DNA of 64,000 nucleotides from JBHJGM01 sp050331815 (GTDB lineage: Bacteria; Verrucomicrobiota; Verrucomicrobiia; Opitutales; JBHJGM01): contig JBHJGM010000011.1 in the NCBI GenBank assembly GCA_050331815.1, positions 1-64,000 of the forward strand. Reading direction: 5' to 3'. The notes beneath the pieces are model-generated. The model did no database searches, had not been told where the DNA came from, and saw only the letters and a program-made list of their open reading frames with translations. Of the stretch, positions 1 to 8,628 are shown piece by piece. A program made the translations under genes and the position numbers. Each line of letters starts with the position of its first letter. The first letter of the stretch is position 1.

Positions 1-391
<391 letters not shown>

Positions 392-732
392 GACAACGCC
401 TTCCCTTTTTTTAAAGACGAAGGCGTGGTCATCCCCCCAACGGTGGCAATACGCCACATTACCGTCAATCGAATCGATAGGCACTGCCCAAGACATTCGT
501 ACGCAGCCGTAGGACTGCGTTCTACCTGAAATCTACTTGGTCGTGCGAATGTTCAAGCCGTGCAAATCGCTTCAAAACAGAGCATTCCTTACCTGTTTGG
601 AAGGCCTGCAACGCATTAAACGTCACTTTCCAGTTAAGTCCGTCACGCATTCAAGTGTTTGGCCACCGGCTCTCAAAGTGACCTCGGCATACAAATGTCC
701 TCAAACAACCCGTTCGTGACGGACGCGGAACC
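392..732 (+). other. 23S-5S internal transcribed spacer (no tRNA)
   Basis: About 340 bases lie between 23S and 5S, longer than the usual spacer of about 100. I see no tRNA cloverleaf and no credible protein. It contains a 7-bp hairpin at 397-425 (CGCCTTC with GAAGGCG), a small hairpin near 501-520 (ACGCAG with CTGCGT), and a perfect 10-base inverted repeat at 638-647 and 715-724. These are likely processing structures of the rRNA precursor (inference). Confidence 0.7.
638..724 (+). repeat. 10-bp inverted repeat just before 5S rRNA
   Basis: GTCCGTCACG at 638-647 is the exact reverse complement of CGTGACGGAC at 715-724, enclosing 67 bases. The second arm ends about 10 bases before the 5S start. 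In the transcript this would form a closed stem that could mark the 5' processing point of pre-5S RNA. Confidence 0.6.
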
Positions 733-850
733 AATTGGTGAGGACAGATGAGGGGAAACACACGTTCCCATCTCGAACACGCTCGTTAAGCCCTCAATCG
801 CCGATGGTAGTGCCACCTGATGTGGTGTGAGAGTAGGTTATCGCCATGCT
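733..850 (+). rRNA. rrf: 5S ribosomal RNA
   Basis: The conserved 5S core is visible: GGGGAAACACACGTTCCCAT, CGAACACG, GTTAAGCCCTC and CGCCGATGGTAGT. The terminal helix forms between TGGTGA (736-741) and TCGCCA (841-846). The ends are set from that helix and may be off by a few bases. A strong terminator follows directly. Confidence 0.93.
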
Positions 851-853
851 TAT

Positions 854-892
854 GACCCCGGTTTTCCGAAAGGAGGGCCGGGGTCTTTTTTT
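854..892 (+). terminator. rRNA operon intrinsic terminator
   Basis: GACCCCGG (854-861) pairs perfectly with CCGGGGTC (878-885) and is followed by a run of T to 892. It lies directly after 5S, as expected for the end of the rRNA transcript. Confidence 0.92.
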
Positions 893-1011
893 GCAGGCAG
901 GGAAATGGGAGGCGAGAGGACGAAGCCGCAGCGTTAGCAAACACAAGACAAGGGCACCGACCGGATGAGGTGCTTGGCGGGCGAAAACGGCTCTGTCCCT
1001 TGCGGGTTCGG

Positions 1012-2280
1012 CTAAGACTTCAGGTGCGTGGCCAGTTCCCGGGCGGCGGGAGAGGGTTGCATCACGTGGAAGGCATCCTCGATCAAGCCGTCTTCGGTCC
1101 AGCGCCGGGCGCGGTTGATCACCGGCCCAGTCATCGCTTCCCAGGGTTGCAGCGGGCTTTCGGAGCCATTCTTGAGTACCTTGGGGGCGGCGGTCAGCAC
1201 ATCCATCTCGATCAGCTCCAGCAGCGTTTTGAGGATGTCCGGGGTACGGTACTCAAAGACATTGAGCGTCACGGGACACCCGAGCACGTCCAGCTGGCGC
1301 ACCATGCGCGCGTTGGGCAGGCGGCGCAGGGGTGCCGTCTCAAACTTGGCGGCCCGCGTGATGATCGGCATGTGCGAGGGCACGTGATCTTCCTCCAGTT
1401 GCGCGCGCACCTTGGCCACGCCCATCCCGGCCGCCTCAGCAAACGCGTCCAGAGTAACCGCATCGAAGGGGGCGTTGGTTACGCGCTGCATCGAGCCCTT
1501 GAAAATGCGATCGGCGATGGTCTTCGCGCCCGCTGCGGTGGTTTCAACCAGCACATCCAGCCAGGCGTTTTGCCGCGGCAACAGGATCGGGGTCCAGGCG
1601 ACGTAGACCGGCGGCTCGACCGGTTCGGGCAGTGCGTCCTCGGCGGGTAACTGCAGGCTGGCTTCCACCCCCATCCCCGCGAAGGTCTCCTGAAAGAGCT
1701 GACCAAATACCAGGATACCGTGCAGGTTGCCCACCGCTGGTGAGAGGGTGCTGGCTGTCTTTGCCGGCTGGCTTTGGGCTGGCTCGGTTTTGGGCCGGGA
1801 GGGTTTGGCCAGCGGGTTGCCCACGTTGCGCACCGCCAACTCGCCCAGCAGGTTGTGCCGGCGCACCAGGCGCTCGAGTTGCTCGATGTGGTGCCGCAGT
1901 TCGTTGTGGGCTGACAGCGTGCGCTCGGCTACGCGCACCCGTGCGACCAGCTCGGTCAGGTCGACGGGCTTGACCAGGTAATCATCCGCTCCGGCCAGCA
2001 GCCCCTCGGCGATGTCCTTCTTGCGGTTGCGCCCCGAGAGGATGATCACGTAGCGGTCGCCGCGGTTGGGTCGGCGGCTGATCTGCTGGCATACTTCGAG
2101 GCCGGACATGCCGGGCATCATCCAGTCCAGCAGGGCCAGCTGCGGCGCGCCGTCGCCCATCAAAATGCCCAGCGCCTGCTCGCCGTTTTCGCAGACTTCG
2201 ACGCGGTGCCCGGCCTTACCAAGAAACTCGCGGATGGTCTTCAGCGAGATGGGATCGTCATCGGCCAGGAGAATTTTCAC
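1012..2280 (-). CDS. Response regulator with receiver domain and uncharacterised C-terminal domain
   Basis: The 422-residue protein starts with GTG. Residues 1-120 form a CheY-like receiver: acidic pocket D8/D9, phosphoacceptor D52 in LLDWMMPGMSG, S82 and K104 in the VKP motif. A helical linker (about 120-150) and a Pro/Ser/Ala-rich spacer (about 155-185) follow. The C-terminal 230 residues show no DNA-binding helix-turn-helix, kinase or GGDEF signature. A stretch near residues 240-280 (LVETTAAGAKTIADRIF) faintly recalls CheC/CheX-like folds, but I cannot assign it. No histidine kinase is adjacent, so this is an orphan regulator, probably acting through protein contacts rather than DNA. Confidence 0.85.
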   Translation of the reverse strand: MKILLADDDPISLKTIREFLGKAGHRVEVCENGEQALGILMGDGAPQLALLDWMMPGMSGLEVCQQISRRPNRGDRYVIILSGRNRKKDIAEGLLAGADDYLVKPVDLTELVARVRVAERTLSAHNELRHHIEQLERLVRRHNLLGELAVRNVGNPLAKPSRPKTEPAQSQPAKTASTLSPAVGNLHGILVFGQLFQETFAGMGVEASLQLPAEDALPEPVEPPVYVAWTPILLPRQNAWLDVLVETTAAGAKTIADRIFKGSMQRVTNAPFDAVTLDAFAEAAGMGVAKVRAQLEEDHVPSHMPIITRAAKFETAPLRRLPNARMVRQLDVLGCPVTLNVFEYRTPDILKTLLELIEMDVLTAAPKVLKNGSESPLQPWEAMTGPVINRARRWTEDGLIEDAFHVMQPSPAARELATHLKS

Positions 2281-2423
2281 AGCGAGCGCAGGCGGCAGCG
2301 GACCGACACAACGTGCACCCGGTAATGGCCGCGAGCTGCGTCGATGCGGCGAGCTTCCCGCAGGGGCTGTGGGCGGTCAACGCAAACCGCTGGCAAATAG
2401 CCGCGCCTGCGAGCCGAGCGAGC

Positions 2424-4592
2424 CTAGCTCTCGTTCGACGCCTGCGTGGCAAACGGGTCCACCGGGTCGAGTTCGGCTTCTTCGATCTCTTCGCCCAAAA
2501 TGCTGGGAGGCTGATCGGCCTGGAGTGACTGCATCAGTTCCTGGCTGGTGCGCTCGATGCCGGCCAGGCAGTGCTCGGAGGCCTGGTTCAGCTTGCGCCC
2601 GGCGAGGTACAGATTCAGGGCGTGCGCCGCGCGTCCGTTGGATTCGGCCACCTTCGCATCGTGCAACAAGGCGGCGTACTCGGGTACGCGGCGGGCGACT
2701 TGAGAAATCGCCTTGGCTACCTCGGGATCTTCCGGGCGCAGGGCTTCGGCTTTGAGCAGCAGCTCGAAAGCGGAATACTCCAGCCCGGCGTCGACCATGC
2801 TTTCAGCCTGCGAGATGAAGCCGTCGATCTTGCCCATCAGCGTGACGACCTCACGGACCTTGTCGGCGCGTTCGGGGTCCTGTCCCAGAGCGATGCCGTA
2901 AACGGGGGCCTCCTTTTGAATCAGGCGGAAGGCGCCGTCCTCGTAAGCTTCGTCAAACTTCGCCACGGCCTGGTTGCCAAAGTTCGCCTGGGCTACGGAG
3001 TTGGATAGAAAATCCTCGATGCGCGGGTTCAGCGGCCAGAACTCGATGGCCTCTTTTATCTTCTCCTCGGCACGGTCAAAGTTGCCCGTCTCGCGGGCCC
3101 CCTGGGCGGTGATGACCGCCAGATTACTGGCCTGGCGTCGGGTGTTGATGCCGGACTGAATCTCGTCGGAGGGGAAGTCGCTGGCGACCTCCTGAATGTC
3201 GGTCAGAATGGCCTCGGCGCGGTCAAAATCCTTGATGTCGAGCACGCGCTGGAGCGCCCGCGTGTTTTGAAAAAGCTTTAGCAGCACGGCTTTCTTGGCC
3301 GGGTCGTATTCGACCACCCGGGGCAAGTATTCGCCGAGGAAGAACGTTTCCTGCAGGCGCTGCATGGCCCCGAAGCGTTCACCCGTCTGAAAAAGGTGGT
3401 TCACCGACTCCATGCCCACGGCGGTGTCGGCGATGGCCTCGCGGGCAAAGCCCTCGAGCACGTCGATGGTGGGGACGATGTCGGCGATGTCGATGAAATC
3501 GGTAAGTTGGCTGCGCCCGACGTCCAGGCCCTGGTGGGCACCGCCAAAGATATGCCGATAGAAGGCGGCGGTGATGAGCGCGTGCTGATACCGGCGCTGT
3601 TTCAAAAAGGTGACGAACTGGGTCTGGAACTGCAGCTTGGCCTGCATGGCGTTGACGGCCATGGTTGCGCTGAGCGCTTGGATTTGCGCCTCGATGTGAG
3701 CGAGTTGGGCAACATCGAAAGCCGCCTGTGACGTGCCGGCTGCCGCCACCACCGCGGGGGCGGCGACGCCATCCAGACCGGTGGACGAGGAACTCGAGCC
3801 GCCATCTATCTCGATGCCATCGGGCGTGATGGAAGCCGAGCCGTTGCGCGATTCCTCTTCGCTTTGTTGCTGGTTGCCGGAATCGTTCGGCTGCTGGCCA
3901 CCGCCGCCGCTGTTGCCCTGATTCAAACGTTGGAGGCGGGCATCGCGCGCGCCGCCGGAATTGCGTTCGATAATGTCACGCGCGCGGGCCTCTTCGAGCC
4001 AGGCTCGGTTGGAGACGATCGACTGCTGATGCTTGCGCAGGCGGTCGAGTTCGTTGCGGTTGAACTGGCCGTCCTGGTTTTGGGCGCGGATGCGCCAGGC
4101 GTTGAACACCTGATTGGCGATGATGAGCGCATTACCGCCGTCGATGGGATACTTGCCCGCACGAAAAAGGAGGTTCCAGGCCTCGTCGATCGACTCGGTG
4201 TCGCCGCTGCCCGCGCTGACCGAGAGCAACTCGGAGATGCGGTCCAGAATCGCTGCGTACTCGTCGCCGCCGTCGGCGTAGGTCGGGGTGCTGAGGTAGC
4301 GCTCGAAGCGCGCCCGGATCAAGCGATTGTTACCCAGATTAAACGTCCGACCCTTCCACTGCAGGGTGCCTTCTTCGAGGTCGAGGCTGTCGCTTTGCGG
4401 GTCGTAGGCGGCGCCTCCAGCAAACTCGCTGAAGGTATCGCTTTCGAACATACGCTCCCCGGAAAAAAACTGCTGGTTTTGAGTGGGTGCCGGCGCGCCG
4501 CCACCCTCCTGAGCTTGGGACAGAAAAGGAAAGGAAAGAACCGCGCCGGCGAGAAACAGACGGGTCAGGCGGTGGCGGGCATTTGGAAGCAT
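2424..4592 (-). CDS. Exported helical-repeat protein of unknown function
   Basis: The 722-residue protein begins with an N-terminal signal peptide: a basic start, then a hydrophobic stretch ending in SFPFLSQAQ, with likely cleavage near residue 27. A glycine/asparagine/glutamine/serine-rich low-complexity segment occupies about residues 215-275. The remainder is alpha-helical with TPR-like helices, for example around the segments DFDRAEAILTDIQEV, ETGNFDRAEEKIKEAIEFWP and DAGLEYSAFELLLKAEALRP. Residues 25-190 resemble no family I know. It probably acts in the periplasm or at the outer membrane as a scaffold. It lies 143 bases upstream of the response-regulator gene on the same strand and could be co-transcribed with it. 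No catalytic motif was seen. Confidence 0.75.
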   Translation of the reverse strand: MLPNARHRLTRLFLAGAVLSFPFLSQAQEGGGAPAPTQNQQFFSGERMFESDTFSEFAGGAAYDPQSDSLDLEEGTLQWKGRTFNLGNNRLIRARFERYLSTPTYADGGDEYAAILDRISELLSVSAGSGDTESIDEAWNLLFRAGKYPIDGGNALIIANQVFNAWRIRAQNQDGQFNRNELDRLRKHQQSIVSNRAWLEEARARDIIERNSGGARDARLQRLNQGNSGGGGQQPNDSGNQQQSEEESRNGSASITPDGIEIDGGSSSSSTGLDGVAAPAVVAAAGTSQAAFDVAQLAHIEAQIQALSATMAVNAMQAKLQFQTQFVTFLKQRRYQHALITAAFYRHIFGGAHQGLDVGRSQLTDFIDIADIVPTIDVLEGFAREAIADTAVGMESVNHLFQTGERFGAMQRLQETFFLGEYLPRVVEYDPAKKAVLLKLFQNTRALQRVLDIKDFDRAEAILTDIQEVASDFPSDEIQSGINTRRQASNLAVITAQGARETGNFDRAEEKIKEAIEFWPLNPRIEDFLSNSVAQANFGNQAVAKFDEAYEDGAFRLIQKEAPVYGIALGQDPERADKVREVVTLMGKIDGFISQAESMVDAGLEYSAFELLLKAEALRPEDPEVAKAISQVARRVPEYAALLHDAKVAESNGRAAHALNLYLAGRKLNQASEHCLAGIERTSQELMQSLQADQPPSILGEEIEEAELDPVDPFATQASNES

Positions 4593-4753
4593 GGTAGACT
4601 CAGGTTGGGTTCGACGGCCAGCCAGGCATATCCGGGTGGCTTACTTTCAGTCGAAACCGGGTTAATGTTGATTATCGACACGACGGGGGCTTGTAAAGGA
4701 GAGTCAACCCCGGCAGACCGCGTTTTGCTTCAGTTGGTGCCGCTGAACCTAAT

Positions 4754-4776
4754 AAAAACGCCCGCGAGGCGTATTT
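4754..4776 (+). promoter_or_regulatory. Hairpin over the ribosome-binding region of the sigma factor gene
   Basis: ACGCC (4758-4762) pairs with GGCGT (4768-4772), and the stem extends past one A-A mismatch by three A-T pairs. The only purine-rich ribosome-binding candidate, GAGG at 4766-4769, lies in the loop and 3' arm, about 11 bases before the ATG at 4781. The structure could hold back translation. Alternatively it is incidental, since many genes here lack a Shine-Dalgarno. Confidence 0.4.
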
Positions 4777-4780
4777 TTAT

Positions 4781-5350
4781 ATGCAACGGTCTTCGACCTC
4801 GCTCCCGACAGCCGCAGCCACCTCCGACGAGGCGGCACGCCAACGGTGGGTCGAAGCCCTCGTGGAGAGCCACGCCGACACCCTTTTTCATTATGCCTGC
4901 ACCCTCACACCGGACCGAGAACGCGCACGCGACGCCGTCCAGGAGACCTTCTGGCGGCTGCTGCGCGAGGACCGGGCCAAGCTGCTCGGGCGCGAAGGCC
5001 CGTGGCTGTTCCGGGTCTGCCGGACGCGGGTTTTTGACATGGCGCGCAAGGAGGGCCGCATGAATCCGACCGACTTTCAGGACCCGGTGGGTGCGCATCT
5101 GGCCGAACGCGAAGCACCCTCGGCTCCCGACCCGGCCGCCCGGGCTGCGTCCAAGGAAAGCGCCCGGCAAGCCCTGGAGTTGGTGGAATCGCTGCCGGAA
5201 AACCAGCGTGAGGCGGTACGTCTGCGATTTCAGAAGGAGTTGAGCTACAAGGAAATAGCCGAGGTGACCGGCCTCTCCGTCTCGAACGTGGGCTTCCTCC
5301 TGCACACCGCCCTGAAAACCCTCCGCCAACAGATGCAGGCCCAGGATTAG
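4781..5350 (+). CDS. ECF-type RNA polymerase sigma factor
   Basis: The protein has 189 residues. Region 2 spans about residues 25-95, with LFHYACTLTPDRERARDAVQETFWRLL and the core-binding segment GPWLFRVCRTRVFDMARKE. A linker is followed by region 4 at about 125-185, with the ELSYKEIAEVTGLSVSNVGF helix-turn-helix that would read the -35 element. The size fits an ECF sigma factor. The next gene, 13 bases downstream, encodes a membrane protein with an anti-sigma-like start, so the two form a sigma/anti-sigma operon. The gene is divergent from the exported protein at 4592, with a 188-base intergenic region in which autoregulation is plausible (inference). Confidence 0.92.
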   Translation: MQRSSTSLPTAAATSDEAARQRWVEALVESHADTLFHYACTLTPDRERARDAVQETFWRLLREDRAKLLGREGPWLFRVCRTRVFDMARKEGRMNPTDFQDPVGAHLAEREAPSAPDPAARAASKESARQALELVESLPENQREAVRLRFQKELSYKEIAEVTGLSVSNVGFLLHTALKTLRQQMQAQD

Positions 5351-5363
5351 GCCCCAAGTAACT

Positions 5364-7109
5364 TTGACCATGCATATCCAACCCGACGATCCGCGCTTGA
5401 CCGCCTATGCGCTGGGCGAACTGGACGATCCCGCCGAGGTGCAGGCCATCGAGGCCGCCCTCCAGAGTGATCCGCAGTTGCAGTCAGCCGTGGACGCCAT
5501 CCGTTCGACCGCGCAGGCGCTCGAAACCGCGTTTGCCGCCGAAACCCAGCCCGCAATGACGCCCGCCGAAAAGGCTGTGCTCAGCCAGCCGCAGGCCGAC
5601 GCCGCCGCTGCTGCTGCGCAGGATCCGGACGCACCCGGCATCCTGACCGAGCGTGTGCGTGGGCGTCTGCCCTCAGCCACGGGCAAGCGCACGTCCCGCA
5701 AGGTCATCAGCCTGCCGTTGCTGATCACCGCGGCTGCCGCGGCCGTGGCGGTGTTGCTGTTTGGTTTGCAGCGCCTGCTGGAAAATCCGCCCACCGCCGT
5801 GGTCGCCCAGCAGGACGCCGCCTCCACCGAGGAAGAGGTGCCGGAGTCGGTCAACGAGGCCGCCGACTCCCCCGAAGGCGTTTCCGTGACAACGCGGGCT
5901 GCGCCGGTTTCCGAGTCCGAAACGCGTGAACTCGAGTCCATGCCGGACTCGCGCCCGGTTTCAAAGCAGGTCATTGCGAATTTCTCCAACGAATTGGACG
6001 CCGAAGCCGTCGGCGAACTCGCGCCCTTGAACGTGATTGTGGTGGGCCCGGAGGTGTTTCAGCAGGACATCCGTTTCGACGGGGAGGCCTTCCGGCCGGA
6101 GTGGGGCAGCCTGGGCGGGCTCGGGCCTCAACTGGCCGAGGCGACCCGCGATCAGCGACCCGTCTTGGACCCCGTAGCAACAAGTGACGCACCCACCATA
6201 GTGGCTGGTGCGCCGGGCCGGGATTTCTTTGCCTCCAGGGGGGCTGCGGTGTCGTTGCGCGATGAGGGTTCGGTGCTGATGACCGAGGCGCGCGCCGAGT
6301 CCAGCGACCTGCTGGCACCGGACAACGATGCCGCCCTTGCCTTGGGAGTGCGGCAGCGCGCACTCGGCGAAGCCCGCAGCGGCACCATTGTCGCGGTGGT
6401 GCCGCCCGCGCCTGTTTCAGACCTGGAAACCGGCGCCCAAAGCTCCACGTCTTTTGGCGTGACCGCGGAGGCGTCCGACGGTCTGGCTGCTGCCGCCGCG
6501 ATTGTGCCGGAAAATCCCCAGAGCGCTCCCTCGACGGTGACGAATCGCTTCAAGTTCAACAACGCGTCGCGAGTGCACGAAGGAACCTGGCAAGTCGCGC
6601 AAAATCTGAGTGAACTACAGCTGAGCACCGAGTTGGCGGGCAAACACGTGCGCGTTTACCTGCGCCCGACCGCCCGTCCGGCTGCCACACAGGACCTGAA
6701 GAAAGAAGTACCAGCCGAGCCGGTGGACGACGGATCGTTGCTGGAGTTGTTTGAAATCGCGGGCTCCGACGAGGCGCAAGCCCCGCGTCTGGAAGCGGCA
6801 CCGGCACGCGTTGTCGAAGGGCGCGTCCTGGCGGTGACCGAGACCGAGGTGACGCTCACGACTGAGCCAACGGCAGGCAGCGAGGTGCAGATCCTCAAGC
6901 TGTCGCGCGCTTTGGTGGACAATGTGGACGTGCTTTCCGTGGGCCAGCGCTCCCAGCTGGATGCAGCTGCGGCCAGCGCCACAACCCAAGCGACGTCAGA
7001 TGTGACGCTAGGGGCCGCTGCGGTAAGTCAGCCTGCCGCACCCTCGGAGGCTGCGGAGACGTCGGAGGCATCCGCTGCCGCTGCTGCAGACGCAGACAGG
7101 GATGAGTAG
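5364..7109 (+). CDS. Membrane-anchored anti-sigma-like protein
   Basis: The protein has 581 residues. The N-terminal 60 residues (DDPRLTAYALGELDDPAEVQAIEAALQSDPQLQSAVDAI, shown here as short landmarks LTAYALGELDDP and ALQSDPQLQ) resemble the cytoplasmic anti-sigma domain common in Planctomycetes and Verrucomicrobia. One transmembrane helix lies at about residues 113-134. The outer part is long, Ala/Pro/Ser/Glu-rich and largely disordered, with one more ordered stretch around residues 390-540 containing RFKFNNASRVHEGTWQVAQN. No catalytic motif was seen. It probably holds the upstream ECF sigma factor at the inner membrane and senses an envelope signal. The von Willebrand domain present in some relatives is not evident. 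Confidence 0.75.
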   Translation: MTMHIQPDDPRLTAYALGELDDPAEVQAIEAALQSDPQLQSAVDAIRSTAQALETAFAAETQPAMTPAEKAVLSQPQADAAAAAAQDPDAPGILTERVRGRLPSATGKRTSRKVISLPLLITAAAAAVAVLLFGLQRLLENPPTAVVAQQDAASTEEEVPESVNEAADSPEGVSVTTRAAPVSESETRELESMPDSRPVSKQVIANFSNELDAEAVGELAPLNVIVVGPEVFQQDIRFDGEAFRPEWGSLGGLGPQLAEATRDQRPVLDPVATSDAPTIVAGAPGRDFFASRGAAVSLRDEGSVLMTEARAESSDLLAPDNDAALALGVRQRALGEARSGTIVAVVPPAPVSDLETGAQSSTSFGVTAEASDGLAAAAAIVPENPQSAPSTVTNRFKFNNASRVHEGTWQVAQNLSELQLSTELAGKHVRVYLRPTARPAATQDLKKEVPAEPVDDGSLLELFEIAGSDEAQAPRLEAAPARVVEGRVLAVTETEVTLTTEPTAGSEVQILKLSRALVDNVDVLSVGQRSQLDAAAASATTQATSDVTLGAAAVSQPAAPSEAAETSEASAAAAADADRDE

Positions 7110-7147
7110 CCATCCGCACTCAAGCCACGCCACATAGAAATCAAAAG

Positions 7148-7221
7148 TGGCTCCCCGGTAGGGACTCGAACCCCAACAGACGGAACCAGAATCCGTAGTG
7201 CTACCATTACACCACCGGGGA
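7148..7221 (-). tRNA. tRNA-Gln (CTG anticodon)
   Basis: Read on the minus strand it folds into a full cloverleaf: acceptor TCCCCGG with CCGGGGA, anticodon stem ACGGA/TCCGT with loop TTCTGGT giving anticodon CTG, and T-loop GGTTCGAGTCC. The 3' CCA is encoded. It lies convergent to the end of the anti-sigma gene. Confidence 0.97.
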
Positions 7222-7283
7222 AGGCGGTTTGGGCGACGAAACACTGTTTCGCACCCACCCAACTCATCGGGCCGTAAAGACAC

Positions 7284-7313
7284 ATAATAAAGCCTGGCCG
7301 CAACCGGCGTCAA
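7284..7313 (-). promoter_or_regulatory. Sigma-70-type promoter of tRNA-Gln
   Basis: On the minus strand, -35 TTGACG (7313-7308) and -10 TATTAT (7289-7284) are separated by 18 bases. Transcription would start near 7277, about 55 bases before the tRNA. Both boxes match the consensus at 5 of 6 positions. Confidence 0.7.
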
Positions 7314-7795
7314 GGCGGCGCATGGTTCTGCATACGCGCGATACGTGTGCATCCAAGTCTGACTGCTGGTTTCCCAGCGCGCTCACGCCACCCGATGTTG
7401 AATGACATGGCCGGTGACGCTCTAGCTGCCGTCGCCTAGAATTGTTCGAGCCACAGGCTGTAAAACGGGCTTCTTTGTGTGGCCTGCGAAAGCTGACTCC
7501 ACCTGTGCCTTGAGCTGGCGAGTTCAGGCGCGCCTGCGTTCGATTTCCCAAAAGTAGGCGCCTTGGAAAGCTTTAACCGGCAGCTTAGCTAAGGCACTAG
7601 GCTAAGATCAGGGTTTGCGGAAAGCGTATTCTAACTCATTCAAAAGTATGCGCTTAGCCGAGAGATAAGTTATATTATATCCACCGTTTCTTCGTTGGTT
7701 TTGATGACTGCTACGTGGCGTTCATTGACAGTGTTACACCCCGGTTTCATGATGGCTCAAGTTTCCTGATCAATAACCTGAACCAAACAAAAACT
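7314..7795 (+). other. Non-coding region upstream of the PEP-CTERM gene
   Basis: About 480 bases hold no convincing gene. From about 7600 onward the DNA is much more AT-rich than the surroundings, including TTATATTATAT near 7668-7678, which could serve as a -10 region for the next gene; no matching -35 was found. A short inverted repeat (CTTAGC 7584-7589, GCTAAG 7601-7606) has no assigned role. The rest shows nothing recognisable. Confidence 0.5.
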
Positions 7796-8419
7796 ATGAA
7801 AATCACTTCCTTGGCACTGGCCGCTACGCTGCTGGCTTTGCCGCTCTTCGGGCAGCAATCCTTCTCCGTTAGTGATGGTACTACGAGCGTGGACCTCGAT
7901 GACGACCTGCTGGCTTCGATCGGCTGGAGCGTCACCGGCGCCTTCGACACGGTCACCCCGGCCGCGGGCTTTGACGTGGGTTTCGATATCCTCGAAACCT
8001 CCACCTTCAACTACGATGAAAATCCCTTTGCCATCAACTTCGGTGAGATCACCCATGTCGGCACGGTCACGCTGAGTTCCGACGGTACGTCGGCTCCGGC
8101 TGGCGACGTCACCGTGGGTAACTTTACCATCGATTCGGGCCTGAACATCATCGACACCGCGACAACGGGCGCCGCGCTATTTACGGGCTCGCCGACGTTC
8201 GTGGACAGCACCAGCGTGCCGGGCCAACTCATTGTCGAAGGCGACCTGCTCATCACCGAAGCGCTTTCCAACGTGTTGGTGGGTAACACCTCGCTGGCAG
8301 GTACGGATGCCGGTAATTTCCAGGTCAACGCGATTCCAGAGCCGAGCACCTACTTCCTTGGTGGGCTGGCCATCATGACGGGCGTGATCATCCGTCGCAT
8401 GCGCAAAAACAAGAGCTAA
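7796..8419 (+). CDS. PEP-CTERM sorting-domain exported protein
   Basis: The protein has 207 residues from the ATG at 7796, chosen because it places a signal peptide (MKITSLALAATLLALPLFGQ) at the N-terminus; an in-frame start 81 bases upstream would bury it. The mature part is a beta-rich, Asp/Thr/Ser-rich low-complexity protein without cysteines. The C-terminus carries the classic PEP-CTERM signal: IPEPST, a hydrophobic helix (YFLGGLAIMTGVII) and a basic tail (RRMRKNKS). PEP-CTERM proteins are processed by exosortase/EpsH; no exosortase gene lies in this window. The protein is probably surface or matrix associated. It stands alone, followed by its own terminator. Confidence 0.9.
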   Translation: MKITSLALAATLLALPLFGQQSFSVSDGTTSVDLDDDLLASIGWSVTGAFDTVTPAAGFDVGFDILETSTFNYDENPFAINFGEITHVGTVTLSSDGTSAPAGDVTVGNFTIDSGLNIIDTATTGAALFTGSPTFVDSTSVPGQLIVEGDLLITEALSNVLVGNTSLAGTDAGNFQVNAIPEPSTYFLGGLAIMTGVIIRRMRKNKS

Positions 8420-8440
8420 GACGGCTTAATCTTCAACACG

Positions 8441-8469
8441 GGTCGCGGAGAAAATCCGCGGCCTTTTTT
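8441..8469 (+). terminator. Intrinsic terminator after the PEP-CTERM gene
   Basis: A nine-pair stem, GGTCGCGGA (8441-8449) with TCCGCGGCC (8455-8463), loop GAAAA, is followed by a T run. It lies 22 bases after the stop codon. Confidence 0.9.
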
Positions 8470-8587
8470 GTGTGAGCAGTGCTTTGGCTTTGGACCTCCT
8501 GTCTCGGGGCCTTGACGAATGGCAGATCTCTGCAGGCGAAGAGTCGTACCACACTCGCCTCTCTGGACACCTTGTTGATGAGCTGAA

Positions 8588-8612
8588 AACTGCCTCTGCC
8601 AGCAGTTTTTTT
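8588..8612 (+). terminator. Short hairpin with T run between convergent genes
   Basis: AACTGC (8588-8593) pairs with GCAGTT (8602-8607), followed by seven T. On the opposite strand the hairpin is followed by only four T. It lies 17 bases past the end of the minus-strand gene at 8629 and probably works in both directions. Confidence 0.6.
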
Positions 8613-8628
8613 ATCTCTCGAAAACGCC

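Noticed and set aside
3864..5063. Plus-strand frame of 399 codons spanning the sigma gene promoter
   Set aside because: It is antisense to the exported protein gene and then overlaps the sigma factor gene in another frame; no motif.
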